A stretch of DNA of 64,000 nucleotides from Schaalia odontolytica (GCF_009730335.1 NZ_CP046315.1:558001-622000); one strand, 5' to 3'; positions 45,276 to 56,246 are shown, numbered from the stretch's first letter. Numbers and translations: made by a program. The notes: generated from the letters alone by a model not told the origin.

Positions 45276-46064
45276 ATGGGAACAGCGCTGGTCACCGGAG
45301 CAACCTCCGGCATTGGTGAAGAATTCTGTTGGCAACTGGCCGCCGCGGGCCACGACCTGGTGCTCGTCGCGCGCAACGAAGACGCCCTGTGCGCGCTCGC
45401 GGACTCGCTCGCGAACGTCGCCGGCGTGCGCGCCGAGGTGATCGCCGCCGACCTGTCCACCGACTCCGGCTGCGGACGCGTCGCCGCTCGCCTTGACGTG
45501 GGAGGACCCGCAGAACGCGACAAGCCTGACCTGGCTCCCGTGGACCTCCTCGTCAATAACGCCGGCTTTGGATTGGGAACAGAGTTCCTGGACAACAGCC
45601 TTGAGAATGAAATCAAGGGCCTGAACGTCATGGTCCGCGCCGTCATGACCCTGGCCCACCACGCCGGCATCTCCATGCGCTCGCGCGGACGCGGCGCCAT
45701 CCTCAACGTCGGCTCTGTCGCCTCGCGCACGGGCGCGGGCACCTACTCCGCCCACAAGGCCTGGGTCGTCGCCTTCACCGAGGGCCTCGCCGCCGAGCTC
45801 AAGGGATCTGGAATCACGGCCACAGTCGTGTGCCCCGGCCCTGTCGACACACCGTTCTTCGAGCGCGCGGGCGTCGACATGCGTGCAACCCCCTCCTGGC
45901 TCATGGCCAGCCCCGAGCAGGTCGTCACGGAGGCCCTCGACGCCGTGCGTGCGGGCCGCGTTCAGGTCACCCCCACCATCCCCTACAAGGTCGCCATGGG
46001 CACCATGAAGCTGGCCCCGCGTTGGGTGACCGCGCGCGCCATGCGCTCCGTCCCCCACATGTGA
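45276..46064 (+). CDS. Short-chain dehydrogenase/reductase (SDR)
   Basis: A 262-residue NAD(P)-dependent oxidoreductase. Cofactor motif TGATSGIGE at 7-15, NNAG at about 92-95, and the active-site YSAHK (Tyr-x3-Lys) in GTYSAHKAWVVAF; the catalytic Ser is in LNVGSVASRT. CPGPVDTPFF follows. This is the classical SDR layout, similar to proteins annotated as DltE-type or ketoacyl-reductase-like. Substrate unknown. Probably leaderless. Confidence 0.92.
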   Translation: MGTALVTGATSGIGEEFCWQLAAAGHDLVLVARNEDALCALADSLANVAGVRAEVIAADLSTDSGCGRVAARLDVGGPAERDKPDLAPVDLLVNNAGFGLGTEFLDNSLENEIKGLNVMVRAVMTLAHHAGISMRSRGRGAILNVGSVASRTGAGTYSAHKAWVVAFTEGLAAELKGSGITATVVCPGPVDTPFFERAGVDMRATPSWLMASPEQVVTEALDAVRAGRVQVTPTIPYKVAMGTMKLAPRWVTARAMRSVPHM

Positions 46065-46080
46065 GGGCGCGCGCACAGAT

Positions 46081-46126
46081 ACGAGGCCGGGGCCGGGTTC
46101 ACGCAGAACCCGGCCCCGGCCTCGTC
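46081..46126. terminator. Bidirectional terminator
   Basis: ACGAGGCCGGGGCCGGGTTC pairs with GAACCCGGCCCCGGCCTCGT across ACGCA, a 20-bp stem between convergent genes. Confidence 0.88.
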
Positions 46127-46141
46127 AATGCATGCGGAGAA

Positions 46142-46711
46142 TCAGGCCAGGCCGATGTCCTCCAGGCCCAGCGCGTAGAAGTACGGGAAGCCCTCGGCCT
46201 CGATACGCTCCTTCGCGCCCGTCGCGCGGTCGACGATGACGGCGACGGCGACGACGTTCGCGCCGGCCTCGCGCAGTGTGAGCGCGGCCTCCAGCGGGGA
46301 GCCGCCGGTCGTGGACGTGTCCTCGAGGACGACGACGTTCTTACCCACGACGTCCGGGCCCTCGATGCGGCGCTTCATGCCGTGATCCTTCGCGGCCTTA
46401 CGCACGACGAATGCGTCCAGGTCCAGGCCGCGCGACGCTGCGGCGTGCATCATCGCGGTCGCGACGGGGTCGGCGCCCATCGTCAGGCCGCCGACGGCCA
46501 CGTACTCCTCGCCCACCGCGAAGCCGGACTCCTCCAGGAGGTCCAGCATGACGTGGCCGATGAGGGGGGCCGCCTCGTGGTGGAGGGTCGATCGGCGCAT
46601 GTCGACGTAGAAGTCGGACTCGCGCCCCGACGCCAGGGTGACCTTCTCGTGGATGACGGAGAGTTCCTGGACGAGGGTGGCCAGGCGCGCCTTGTGGGAA
46701 TCGTTGGTCAT
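46142..46711 (-). CDS. pyrE: Orotate phosphoribosyltransferase PyrE
   Basis: A 189-residue enzyme converting orotate and PRPP to OMP in pyrimidine synthesis. The PRPP-binding motif VVVLEDTSTTGGSPL is present, as is FYVDMRRSTLHHEA. GGAAGGA precedes ATG 46711. It follows the HAD phosphatase gene by 26 bases on the same strand, so they are likely one transcription unit. The other pyr genes are not nearby. Confidence 0.96.
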   Translation of the reverse strand: MTNDSHKARLATLVQELSVIHEKVTLASGRESDFYVDMRRSTLHHEAAPLIGHVMLDLLEESGFAVGEEYVAVGGLTMGADPVATAMMHAAASRGLDLDAFVVRKAAKDHGMKRRIEGPDVVGKNVVVLEDTSTTGGSPLEAALTLREAGANVVAVAVIVDRATGAKERIEAEGFPYFYALGLEDIGLA

Positions 46712-46737
46712 GGGTGTTCCTTCCGGATCGGTGTGGG

Positions 46738-47559
46738 TCAGTGCGCCGCCTCGACGAGCTCGATGAGATCGCCGATGCCCTCGTGGATGCCGAAGGGGCG
46801 GAACGGGAAATTGTTGATGTCCTCGCGGGCCGTGGAACCTGACAGGACCAGGTGGGTGCGCAGGCCGGCCTCGACGCCAGCGCGCACGTCCGTGTCCATG
46901 CGGTCGCCGACCATTGCGGCGCTCTCGGAGTGCGCGCCGATCTTGTTCAGGCCAGCGCGGATCATGACGGGGTTCGGCTTGCCGACGAAGTAGGGTTTCT
47001 GCCCGGTCGCCGCCGTGATCATCGCCGCGATGGCGCCGCAGGCGGGGAGGGTGCCCTCGTCGGAGGGGCCAGACACGTCGGGGTTGGTCGCGATGAACTT
47101 CGCGCCGCCCTCAATGAGGCGGATCGCGTGAGTCAGCGCATGGAAGTCGTAGGAACGCACCTCGCCGAGCACCACGAACTCGGGATCGATCTCAGTCATG
47201 ACGTATCCCGCGGAGTGGATCGCGGTGGTCAGGCCGGCCTCTCCGATGACGTACGCGGTTGAGCCGGGCGACTGCTGGTGCAGGAACGCGGCCGTCGCGT
47301 TCGCGGAGGTCCAGATGTTCTCTTCGGGGATGTCCAGGCCGGAGTTCGCCAGGCGTGCGGACAGGTCGCGGTTCGTGAACACCGAATTGTTGGTGAGGAC
47401 CAGGAAGGGGATGTTCTTCCCGCGCAGAGCGGCGAGGAACTCGTTCGCGCCCGGAAGCGCCCGATTCTCCTTGACCAGGACGCCGTCCATATCGGAGAGC
47501 CACGCGGTGACGGGAGGCAGATCGGTTAGGGGTGTCGGTTCGTGCGTCAGGGCAGTCAT
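46738..47559 (-). CDS. HAD-IIA family phosphatase (NagD/AraL-like)
   Basis: A 273-residue hydrolase. Motif I WLSDMDGVLV (nucleophile and acid Asp), TNNSVFT (motif II), the lysine in GKPNPVM (motif III) and MVGDRMDTD (motif IV) give a full HAD set; the IIA cap lies between motifs II and III. Relatives dephosphorylate nucleotides or sugar phosphates. On this strand TAGAAT lies six bases before ATG 47559, and the six bases between contain GGAGG, so both leaderless and short-leader initiation are possible. It is first in a unit with pyrE. Confidence 0.93.
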   Translation of the reverse strand: MTALTHEPTPLTDLPPVTAWLSDMDGVLVKENRALPGANEFLAALRGKNIPFLVLTNNSVFTNRDLSARLANSGLDIPEENIWTSANATAAFLHQQSPGSTAYVIGEAGLTTAIHSAGYVMTEIDPEFVVLGEVRSYDFHALTHAIRLIEGGAKFIATNPDVSGPSDEGTLPACGAIAAMITAATGQKPYFVGKPNPVMIRAGLNKIGAHSESAAMVGDRMDTDVRAGVEAGLRTHLVLSGSTAREDINNFPFRPFGIHEGIGDLIELVEAAH

Positions 47560-47580
47560 GCCTCCATTCTACGGTGCCGC

Positions 47581-47586
47581 TAGGGT
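47581..47586 (+). promoter_or_regulatory. -10 box of a leaderless rRNA methyltransferase transcript
   Basis: TAGGGT ends seven bases before GTG 47594. The minus-strand -10 of the HAD gene is at 47566-47571, so two divergent promoters lie within about 35 bp. Confidence 0.5.
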
Positions 47587-47593
47587 GGGATCC

Positions 47594-48289
47594 GTGAACG
47601 AGTTCGAAAACGGGTGTGACATCGCGCGTGATGGCGCGTGCGGGAACGACGAGGCCTGGGCTGCGCAGTCCGGGCAGGTCGGGGTCGGTCCGTGGCCGGG
47701 TGGGGAGGCCGCCTGGCCGGTCGGCGAGTACTACGATCGGGAGCTCCTGAAGGCGGGGGATCGGCGCAACGTTGAAGACCGCTACCGCTACTGGACGATG
47801 GACGCGATTCGAGCGGACATTGCTGCCCGCTCGCTGCCCTTCGAGGTGGCAGTGGAGAATCTCGATCACGACTTCAACATCGGGTCGATTGTGCGAACGG
47901 CGAATGCCATGGGTGCGCGCCGCGTGCACGTCGTGGGGCGCAAGCGGTGGAACCGACGCGGCGCGATGGTCACCGACCGCTACCTGCCGGTGGATCACCG
48001 TCCCGAAGTGCGTGAACTCGTGGAGCATTGCTCGAAGGAAGGCTTGACACTCGTCGGCGTCGACAATGTTGAGGGGTCCGTCGCGCTCGAAGGCGCGGTG
48101 CTGCCGGAGCGCGCGTGCCTCGTCTTTGGATCCGAGGCTTCCGGATTAAGCGAGGAGATGATCCGGGCGTGCGATATTGTCGTCGCCATTACTCAGCGCG
48201 GCTCGACTCGGTCCATGAATGTTGGTCATGCTGCCGCGATCGTTATGTGGGCGCACGCGTCGCGTCTGGAGGGCGCGGAAACCTCATGA
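47594..48289 (+). CDS. SpoU/TrmH family RNA 2'-O-methyltransferase
   Basis: A 231-residue SPOUT (trefoil-knot) methyltransferase. The three SpoU motifs are visible: VAVENLDHDFNIGSIVRTANAMG, CLVFGSEASGLSEEM and TQRGSTRSMNVGHAAAIVMW (shown in part). The N-terminal about 75 residues (VGEYYDRELLKAGDRRNVEDRYRYW) are a longer leader than in TrmL. Likely modifies tRNA or rRNA ribose. GTG 47594 is preferred because of the -10 at the expected leaderless spacing; the longer frame has no support. Confidence 0.92.
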   Translation: MNEFENGCDIARDGACGNDEAWAAQSGQVGVGPWPGGEAAWPVGEYYDRELLKAGDRRNVEDRYRYWTMDAIRADIAARSLPFEVAVENLDHDFNIGSIVRTANAMGARRVHVVGRKRWNRRGAMVTDRYLPVDHRPEVRELVEHCSKEGLTLVGVDNVEGSVALEGAVLPERACLVFGSEASGLSEEMIRACDIVVAITQRGSTRSMNVGHAAAIVMWAHASRLEGAETS

Positions 48290-48504
48290 CTTGTAGGCGA
48301 AGTATCAAACTGAAATCCCTCAATTAACCCGGTTGGCCGATATTCTCGCTGACCCACCGATCTTTTTCCGTTTCTATTGTTTTTATCCTCCGATCTTTGA
48401 TGCTATGTGCAAGCTAAAAAGTAGTCGGAATGGACACTGAGCATCCTTTTTAATTCGGGCTTTGGGCAGTTTGCGTGGAAGCAAAACGTTGAGCAGGAGA
48501 ATTA

Positions 48505-49608
48505 ATGCGTCAGTCATCGCCAAGCCATGCGCGGGCGCCGCGGCTCGCGCGCACCCGAGCGAAAGTCGCGCTCATCCTCACGTCCGTGTGAGCCCTCGTC
48601 GCCGCGGTTCTCGTACCCTTGACCTCCCACCTGAACGCGCAGGCGGCCAGTCAAGTCCCCGGAACGATCCCCTCCCTCAAGGGATGGGCCCCGGCCTCCA
48701 ACGCCCTCACGCTCACGATCAACGCGTCCCGTACCGACCTCGGTGATGAGGGCCACCAGCTGACCGTCAACGCAAACGGAGCCGAGGTCGTGGCTGCCAA
48801 CCGCTCCGGCCTCCTGTGGGGTGCCCGCACCATCGAACAGGCGGTGCGCACCGGCCAGGGAACCGTGCCCGCCGGTAGCATCACCGACATCCCGCGCTTC
48901 GCCGACCGTGGCGCCACCCTGTGCGCCTGCGGCACCCACATCACCCCGGACTGGATCACCCGACAGATCGACCGCATGCCCGACCTGAAGATGAACTACC
49001 TGTCCCTCGAGCTGCGCATCAAGTCCGACAAGTACCCCGTCGCCCAGCAGTTCCCCTTCGACCGCATCGACGAGTACATGGAAGCCTTCGGGTCCACCGA
49101 ATGGCACATGGGCGCCGACGAGTTCTTCTTCAAGCAGGGCCCCGGCGACTTCAAGAAGTACCTCGCACAGATTCGCAGTCACTACGGCGCCCAGATGTTC
49201 TGGAACACCAAGACCCCCAAGGCTGATGGAAACGCTGAGGCTTTCAAGGCGCGCATCAAGGCCGAGGCCGCGGCAGCCGACTCCGTCGAAACCCGCTGGG
49301 AGCGCGGCAAGGAATCCATGGCCACCGACGGTGACCCCGCGACCTACTGGCACTCCCAGTACATCGACGCCAACAAGGCCAAGCTGCCCGGCACCGACAA
49401 CGCCCGCAAGTAGCCCCACTGGATCGACCTGACGATCGGCGACGGCGCCACTGGATACGAAGTCTGCGCCGTCTCCTACACGCTGCGTGCCGGCAACGGC
49501 TCCTACCTTCGATTCCGCGGTACCTCGGCCCGGGCCGACGTTGCTAAGGACCTGACGGACGTCATGTCCGTCGCCGAACTCGGAGTCCGCATCGGCCGCT
49601 CCAACTGA
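48505..49608 (+). pseudogene. GH20 beta-N-acetylhexosaminidase, degraded
   Basis: From ATG 48505 (AGGAGA upstream) to TGA 49606-49608 one frame holds throughout, interrupted by TGA at 48589-48591, inside what would be the signal peptide, and TAG at 49411-49413. The product would contain a GH20b-like N-terminal region, the start of the GH20 barrel (PRFADRGATLCACGTHITPDWITRQIDRM), a fragment WHMGADEF resembling the catalytic H-x-G-x-DE motif, then directly a F5/8-type C-like piece (ATDGDPATYWHSQY). Most of the barrel is missing, so large in-frame deletions occurred. Not functional as a hexosaminidase. Confidence 0.85.
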
Positions 49609-49732
49609 CGCATACCAGTCGGGGAAGGGTTGGAAGAAAACCGTCCAAACGGGACTTCCTTCCCCTCCCCGCTCGTGCAAAATGTGAGAGAATCTATCAC
49701 GACAAAACTGTCACTCGATTAGGAGGCTCCAA

Positions 49733-50758
<1,026 letters not shown>

Positions 50759-50795
50759 AACAATCGCTGAGAGCCGCCTAGCGGCCTGATGCGTG

Positions 50796-50827
50796 AGCCG
50801 CCCGGCCCCCTGTGGGGTCGGGCGGCT
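50796..50827 (+). terminator. Terminator of fba
   Basis: AGCCGCCCGGCCCC pairs with GGGGTCGGGCGGCT; nearly the same hairpin recurs after the LytR_C gene at 60922-60955. Confidence 0.85.
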
Positions 50828-51255
50828 TCGTTGTGTTTGCTGGGCCGGGCCGCTGTGTGTGCCGGTGGGCGGCGGTCACGCCCCGGTGGGCGTTGGTAGA
50901 CCACCACGCATCCCATTGGCCCAATGTGGACCCTTGAAACAAGGCGATGAGGGGCCGTATGATGGGGTAACTGCGAAAAGGTACGCGGCGATCATCGCCC
51001 AACGACGCGCATAGGACAGGGAAAGCGGAAGCGCAATGAACACAGGCCCGATGCATTGAGGAGTGAGCCCCCTACCGCTCACCCGTTTTCGCCCAGGTGT
51101 GGTCTCATTCTTTACCGCGAGAGGCTAGCAGTAGACACCTCAAAATCATGCAGGAGCTGCGCACCAGGTAAGTGCCGGCGCAGTGATACAAATTCTCGTC
51201 ACTGACCGTGCGGCCGAGCGAAAATGCGATCCGCACGACACAATGGAACTATAGA
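50828..51255. other. Intergenic region with a repeat fragment and possible structured RNA
   Basis: About 430 bases without a gene. 50848-50875 repeats 28 bases found at 62141-62168. At 51034-51080, CAATG...CATTG and GTGAG-CCCCCTACCG-CTCAC form two neighbouring hairpins, the second with a C-rich loop, resembling in outline the actinobacterial 6C RNA motif. The identification is only a suggestion. Confidence 0.35.
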
Positions 51256-51276
51256 GTGGTGAGACGATCTCACCAC
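51250..51276 (+). promoter_or_regulatory. Promoter with overlapping palindromic operator
   Basis: TATAGA (51250-51255) is followed directly by GTGGTGAGA-CGA-TCTCACCAC (51256-51276), a perfect 9-bp inverted repeat at the expected transcription start. Confidence 0.6.
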
Positions 51277-51294
51277 GGACAGGAAGGTAGCGAC

Positions 51295-52500
51295 ATGGCC
51301 CAGGAATGGACTCGCATTGAAGGCATGATCATCGGCCACGATCTGGATCCCAGCGTGGTCGCCGGCGAGCTGAAGGAGCGTTCGATCCTCGCCCAGCTCG
51401 AGTGGTTCCCCTCCTCGCCCCAGCTGCTTGGCCTGAACGTTGCCGTCGGCAGCGAACGCGTTGCGACTGTTCCCGCCGGCTCGACCGAGGTTGTTCCCGG
51501 CCCGACTCCCGCGGAACTGGCCAACGAGCTCGCCATCCTGTTCGACGCAGAGGTGCGCATCGGTAACGCGACGGCCGATCACCTGCCCGAGGGTGACTCG
51601 CCGCTCGGCAAGGTCTGGCCCTCCGATGAGGAGGAGGCCGCCGCCGTCGAACCTACCCCGACTCGCATCGTCGAGATTGGCCGCACCCCTGCCTCGTCCG
51701 TGCCGCTCCTCGCGGCCCTTGAGGGTGTGGATCTCGGAGACCTCGAGCTCGCCGATGATCACCGCGCACTTCTCGCTGAGCTGCCCGCCGAGAAGGAGGG
51801 CTGGAACTTCGGTGATCTGCCGCTCGTGACTCTCTCCGTGACGGACGGTGAATTCCAGGTCTTCCTGGTCACCGACGATCACCTCGAGCACATCATCTCT
51901 CACAACTGGGGCATGGATGCTGCGATCGTCCCCGGTGGACACGACCGCACGTCGGAACTGCCCGGCGAGGTCATTGATCTCGTGGGCGACCGTCTCGACC
52001 TCCTGGAGATCGCCGAGGCCGTCCCGGGCTCCGACGCCGACGCCCTGTGGGCCTCTGTGGCCACGACCGGCGAGGAATCGGTGTGGAAGGTCGTGCGCGC
52101 CCTCGGCCTGCACGGCTCCGTCGCCGGCTTCCTCCTGGGCACCACTGACCTCGAGGACGTTGAGGGCGTCTCCGTGCACCTGGCTCGCGGTATCTCCAAC
52201 GCGATTGGTCGCAGCGTCGACATCATGATGGGCCAGCCGCAGTCGGTCGTGAAGCCCCTGTGGAACTCCTACGAGTCCGTGGCCGTCGAGCGTCCGTGGA
52301 TCATCCACGCCGCCGTCGCCGCCGAGGCCATCGGCGGTACCGGCATGCTTGTGGCCGCGGTGCGCGCCTCCTCGCCGCGTTCGGGTTGGATGCGCTTCGC
52401 GGGCATCGTGGGAGGCCTGATGGTTGTCGACTCGATCGCCGAGCTGTCTCTGGCCAAGCACGTCTCCAAGCGCTTCACGCGCCGCGCGGGCGAGGCGTAA
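51295..52500 (+). CDS. Conserved hypothetical protein, 401 aa
   Basis: A mainly acidic, soluble-looking protein from ATG 51295 (AGGAAGG upstream). Residues 1-about 290 have no motif I recognise. The C-terminal about 90 residues (IIHAAVAAEAIGGTGMLVAAVRAS, RFAGIVGGLMVVDSIAEL) are mildly hydrophobic and may associate with the membrane. Codon use is normal for the genome, so it is a real gene. The palindrome over its transcription start suggests repression. Function unknown. Confidence 0.75.
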   Translation: MAQEWTRIEGMIIGHDLDPSVVAGELKERSILAQLEWFPSSPQLLGLNVAVGSERVATVPAGSTEVVPGPTPAELANELAILFDAEVRIGNATADHLPEGDSPLGKVWPSDEEEAAAVEPTPTRIVEIGRTPASSVPLLAALEGVDLGDLELADDHRALLAELPAEKEGWNFGDLPLVTLSVTDGEFQVFLVTDDHLEHIISHNWGMDAAIVPGGHDRTSELPGEVIDLVGDRLDLLEIAEAVPGSDADALWASVATTGEESVWKVVRALGLHGSVAGFLLGTTDLEDVEGVSVHLARGISNAIGRSVDIMMGQPQSVVKPLWNSYESVAVERPWIIHAAVAAEAIGGTGMLVAAVRASSPRSGWMRFAGIVGGLMVVDSIAELSLAKHVSKRFTRRAGEA

Positions 52501-52524
52501 GGAGCCTTCCGGCGCATACCTAAG

Positions 52525-52560
52525 AGGCAGCCGGGGTCGCGTGAGCGACCCCGGCTGCCT
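52525..52560. terminator. Bidirectional terminator
   Basis: AGGCAGCCGGGGTCGC pairs perfectly with GCGACCCCGGCTGCCT around GTGA, followed by TTG. Confidence 0.9.
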
Positions 52561-52643
52561 TGTCTGTCGGTGCTGGCGCGGGCGCAGGCCGCGCTCTTGT
52601 TCGTTAGGGATCCAGGGTGCTGACGCGGAAGCGCCCGCACCCG

Positions 52644-53387
52644 TCAGGCCTTCAGGGCCTCGGCGGGGAAGTCCTGCGGGCGATCCGTGAAGATGCCGGT
52701 GACGCCCCATGAGGCCAGCTCGCGAGCCTGATCGACGTCGTTGACGGTCCACACGTTGACCTCGAAGCCCGCGTCGCGCATCGCGCGCACGTCAGGCTCA
52801 GTGAGGCCCTCAACGCCCGGATGAATCGCTGTCGCACCCAGGGCGGCCGCGCCCTCGCGCCACTCCTCGGAGGCGCGCTCGATCAGCCAGCCGAGCGCAA
52901 CCGTCGGGCAGGCCTCGTGGAAGGCCGCGAGGAGGTCGTGGTCGAAGGAGGAGACGATCAGTTCGGAGGGAACCTTGTCGCCGGCCAGCGTGACGGCCAG
53001 GGCATCGATCAGGCGCTCGCGCAGCCGATCCCCGCCCGCGCAGGGCTTGATCTCCAGGTTCGCGCCCATCTGCTGGGCGTGCGCGAACGCGAGGGCATCC
53101 GCGGCCTCGGGAATGCGCTCGAAGCGGTACGTGTCCGAGAACCAACGGCCCGCGTCGAGTCGGCGGATATCCGCGAATCCGAGCTGGTAGTAGGAGCCGG
53201 ACCCCGTCGTCGTACGGTCCAGGGTGTCGTCGTGAATGACGATCAGCGAGCCGTCGCCGGTGATGTCCACGTCGAACTCGAACCACCGCGCGCCGACCTC
53301 CATGGCCTTAGCGAACGCGGCGATTGTGTTCTCGGGAGCCAGGGAAGACGCGCCCCTGTGGGCGAAGATGCGGGGGAATTCAGACAT
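52644..53387 (-). CDS. Glycerophosphodiester phosphodiesterase family protein
   Basis: A 247-residue TIM-barrel enzyme releasing glycerol-3-phosphate from glycerophosphodiesters. Active-site elements: FAHRGASSLAPENT (His and Arg), FEFDVDITGDG, IHDDTLDRTTTG and, further on, NLEIKP. Cytosolic, no signal peptide. AGGAG precedes ATG 53387. It lies 40 bases after DUF4032 on the same strand and may be co-transcribed with it. Confidence 0.94.
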   Translation of the reverse strand: MSEFPRIFAHRGASSLAPENTIAAFAKAMEVGARWFEFDVDITGDGSLIVIHDDTLDRTTTGSGSYYQLGFADIRRLDAGRWFSDTYRFERIPEAADALAFAHAQQMGANLEIKPCAGGDRLRERLIDALAVTLAGDKVPSELIVSSFDHDLLAAFHEACPTVALGWLIERASEEWREGAAALGATAIHPGVEGLTEPDVRAMRDAGFEVNVWTVNDVDQARELASWGVTGIFTDRPQDFPAEALKA

Positions 53388-53427
53388 AGGTGCTCCTAGC
53401 GTGAACGGGACGGGGCGTTGTGCCCCT

Positions 53428-54699
53428 TCACCATAGGTCGGGGTTCGCCTCGGCGCTGAGCATGGACGCGCGCCCTGGGCCGGGTTCGATGAGGACGGCC
53501 TCGTCGCGCTTGGACGGCAAGATGTTCTCGATGTAGGAGGCGACGGCCTCCTCACCGGGAATGTCGTGACCGGCCTGCTGGGCCATGTACCATCGGTGTT
53601 CGAGGTACTCGTGATACAGCTGAGCCGGCTCGAGCTTGCCAGCGAGTTCGCGTGGGATCGCGCGCACGACGGGCGTGAACACGTCGGTAATCCACTCGTG
53701 AGCGGCCTGCTCAAGGGGAATGTCCTGCAGCCCACTCGTCGCGCGCCACACGTCAATGTCTGCGAGGAGGCGGGCGGCCTGGTGTTCGCCGACGTCCATC
53801 CCGGTCAGGCGCATGAACTTACGGTTGTGGTGCCCGGCGTCGACCACCTTGGGCTGGATGACCAGATGCTCGCCCGACGAATCCGATGCCATGTGCAGCT
53901 CGGCGACGTCGAAACCGAGGTCGTTGAGGCGGCGAATGCGCTCGCTGACGAGGTACTGGCGCTGCTCGTTGGGAATGGATTCCTCGGCGGTGACTTCGGT
54001 CCACAGCAGGTCGTACTGGGTGCGGATGCGGTCGCCGACGTCGATGGGGTCGGCGTCTTCGGGGAAGAAACCGCCGGCCTGGAGATCCATGAGTTCGCCG
54101 ATGATGTTCGTGCGGGCCAGGTCGACGTCGTACTCGCGCTGGCCGGGGGTGAGCTTTGGGTGCAGTTCGCCGGTTTCGGCGTCGACCAGGTAGGCGGCGA
54201 ACTCGCCCGCGTCGCGGCGGAACAGCGTGTTCGACAGGGAGACGTCGCCCCAGTAGAAGCCCAAGAGGTGGAGGCGAACGAGGAGGAGGGCGAGCGCGTC
54301 GATGAGGCGCGTCGCGGTGTCCTCGCGCATCGACAGGGAGAAGAGTGCGCGGTAGGGGAGGGAGAACTGCAGGTGCTCGGTGATGAGTACGGCGTTGAGT
54401 TCTTCGCCCTCGGGGCTTTCGCGTCCGGTGATGACGGCGACCGGTTGGACGGACGGGGCGTTCAGGCGCGTCAGGTCACGCAGGCAGTCGTATTCGTGAT
54501 GGGCGACGGTCGGACCAATCTCCTTGACCGCGAGCACGCGGCCAGACAGGTTCACGAAGCGCACGATGTGGCGGGAAATACCGCGGGGAAGTGCCGCGAG
54601 TAAGTTGGATGGCCACTCCTCGAGGGGAACATCCCACGGGAGGTCCAAAAGGGCGGGGTCAATTGCGGCCGCCGTAATGTCCAGAGCCATGGTTCCCAT
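53428..54699 (-). CDS. DUF4032 / LPS-kinase-like protein
   Basis: A 423-residue protein typical of actinobacteria. The N-terminal half has protein-kinase-like features (RVLAVKEI, then HHEYDCLRDLTRL and LLLVRLHLLGFYWGDVSLSNTLF, the last resembling an HxD/N loop), and the C-terminal half is DUF4032 (EAAHEWITDVFTPVV and YHEYLEHRWYMAQQAGHDI). The start is ATG 54699 or ATG 54690; neither has a strong ribosome site. Function unknown. Confidence 0.82.
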   Translation of the reverse strand: MGTMALDITAAAIDPALLDLPWDVPLEEWPSNLLAALPRGISRHIVRFVNLSGRVLAVKEIGPTVAHHEYDCLRDLTRLNAPSVQPVAVITGRESPEGEELNAVLITEHLQFSLPYRALFSLSMREDTATRLIDALALLLVRLHLLGFYWGDVSLSNTLFRRDAGEFAAYLVDAETGELHPKLTPGQREYDVDLARTNIIGELMDLQAGGFFPEDADPIDVGDRIRTQYDLLWTEVTAEESIPNEQRQYLVSERIRRLNDLGFDVAELHMASDSSGEHLVIQPKVVDAGHHNRKFMRLTGMDVGEHQAARLLADIDVWRATSGLQDIPLEQAAHEWITDVFTPVVRAIPRELAGKLEPAQLYHEYLEHRWYMAQQAGHDIPGEEAVASYIENILPSKRDEAVLIEPGPGRASMLSAEANPDLW

Positions 54700-54782
54700 T
54701 GTCTCATCTCGAGCGCCGTGCGTATAGTTCCGACTCGGCACCTGCGCTAGTCGCGGCCAAGAACACATGCGGGTATAGCGAA

Positions 54783-54823
54783 ACCCCGGCCTCGTCCTGG
54801 AGGTACGAGTGGACGAGGCCGGG
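54783..54823 (-). terminator. Terminator of the ugpC-like gene
   Basis: CCCCGGCCTCGTC and GACGAGGCCGGGG form a 13-bp stem, each arm an exact copy of the over-represented 13-mer. Confidence 0.85.
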
Positions 54824-54854
54824 GCCGATTATCGCTGTGCGTGAGCGCTATGCG

Positions 54855-55985
<1,131 letters not shown>

Positions 55986-56234
55986 GGAGTTTTCCTTCCC
56001 ACCGGCAGGTACGTGCCGGACGATCCGTAGTGGGGTGACCGTGGAGCGTCTTCGCCCACAGAGTGCGAACGCGGATCGTTCCGCGCGCGCGACTAACTGC
56101 GAAGTTAGCATGCTCGCTCGCGGCTGTACAGTTCGGGCCACATGGTGGATTGACAGCGTGTGTTTGCTCGTCACATTCAAGGACGAGGCCGGGGCCACCC
56201 CGCGCGGGTGACCGCAGATGGGGGAGGGGACAGG

Positions 56235-56240
56235 TAGGCT
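56235..56240 (+). promoter_or_regulatory. -10 box of a leaderless kinase transcript
   Basis: TAGGCT ends six bases before GTG 56247. Confidence 0.5.
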
Positions 56241-56246
56241 GAGGGC

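Noticed and set aside
49411..49413. Translational readthrough or recoding at the TAG in the GH20 gene
   Set aside because: The catalytic barrel is largely deleted and another stop lies in the signal peptide, so decay explains it better.
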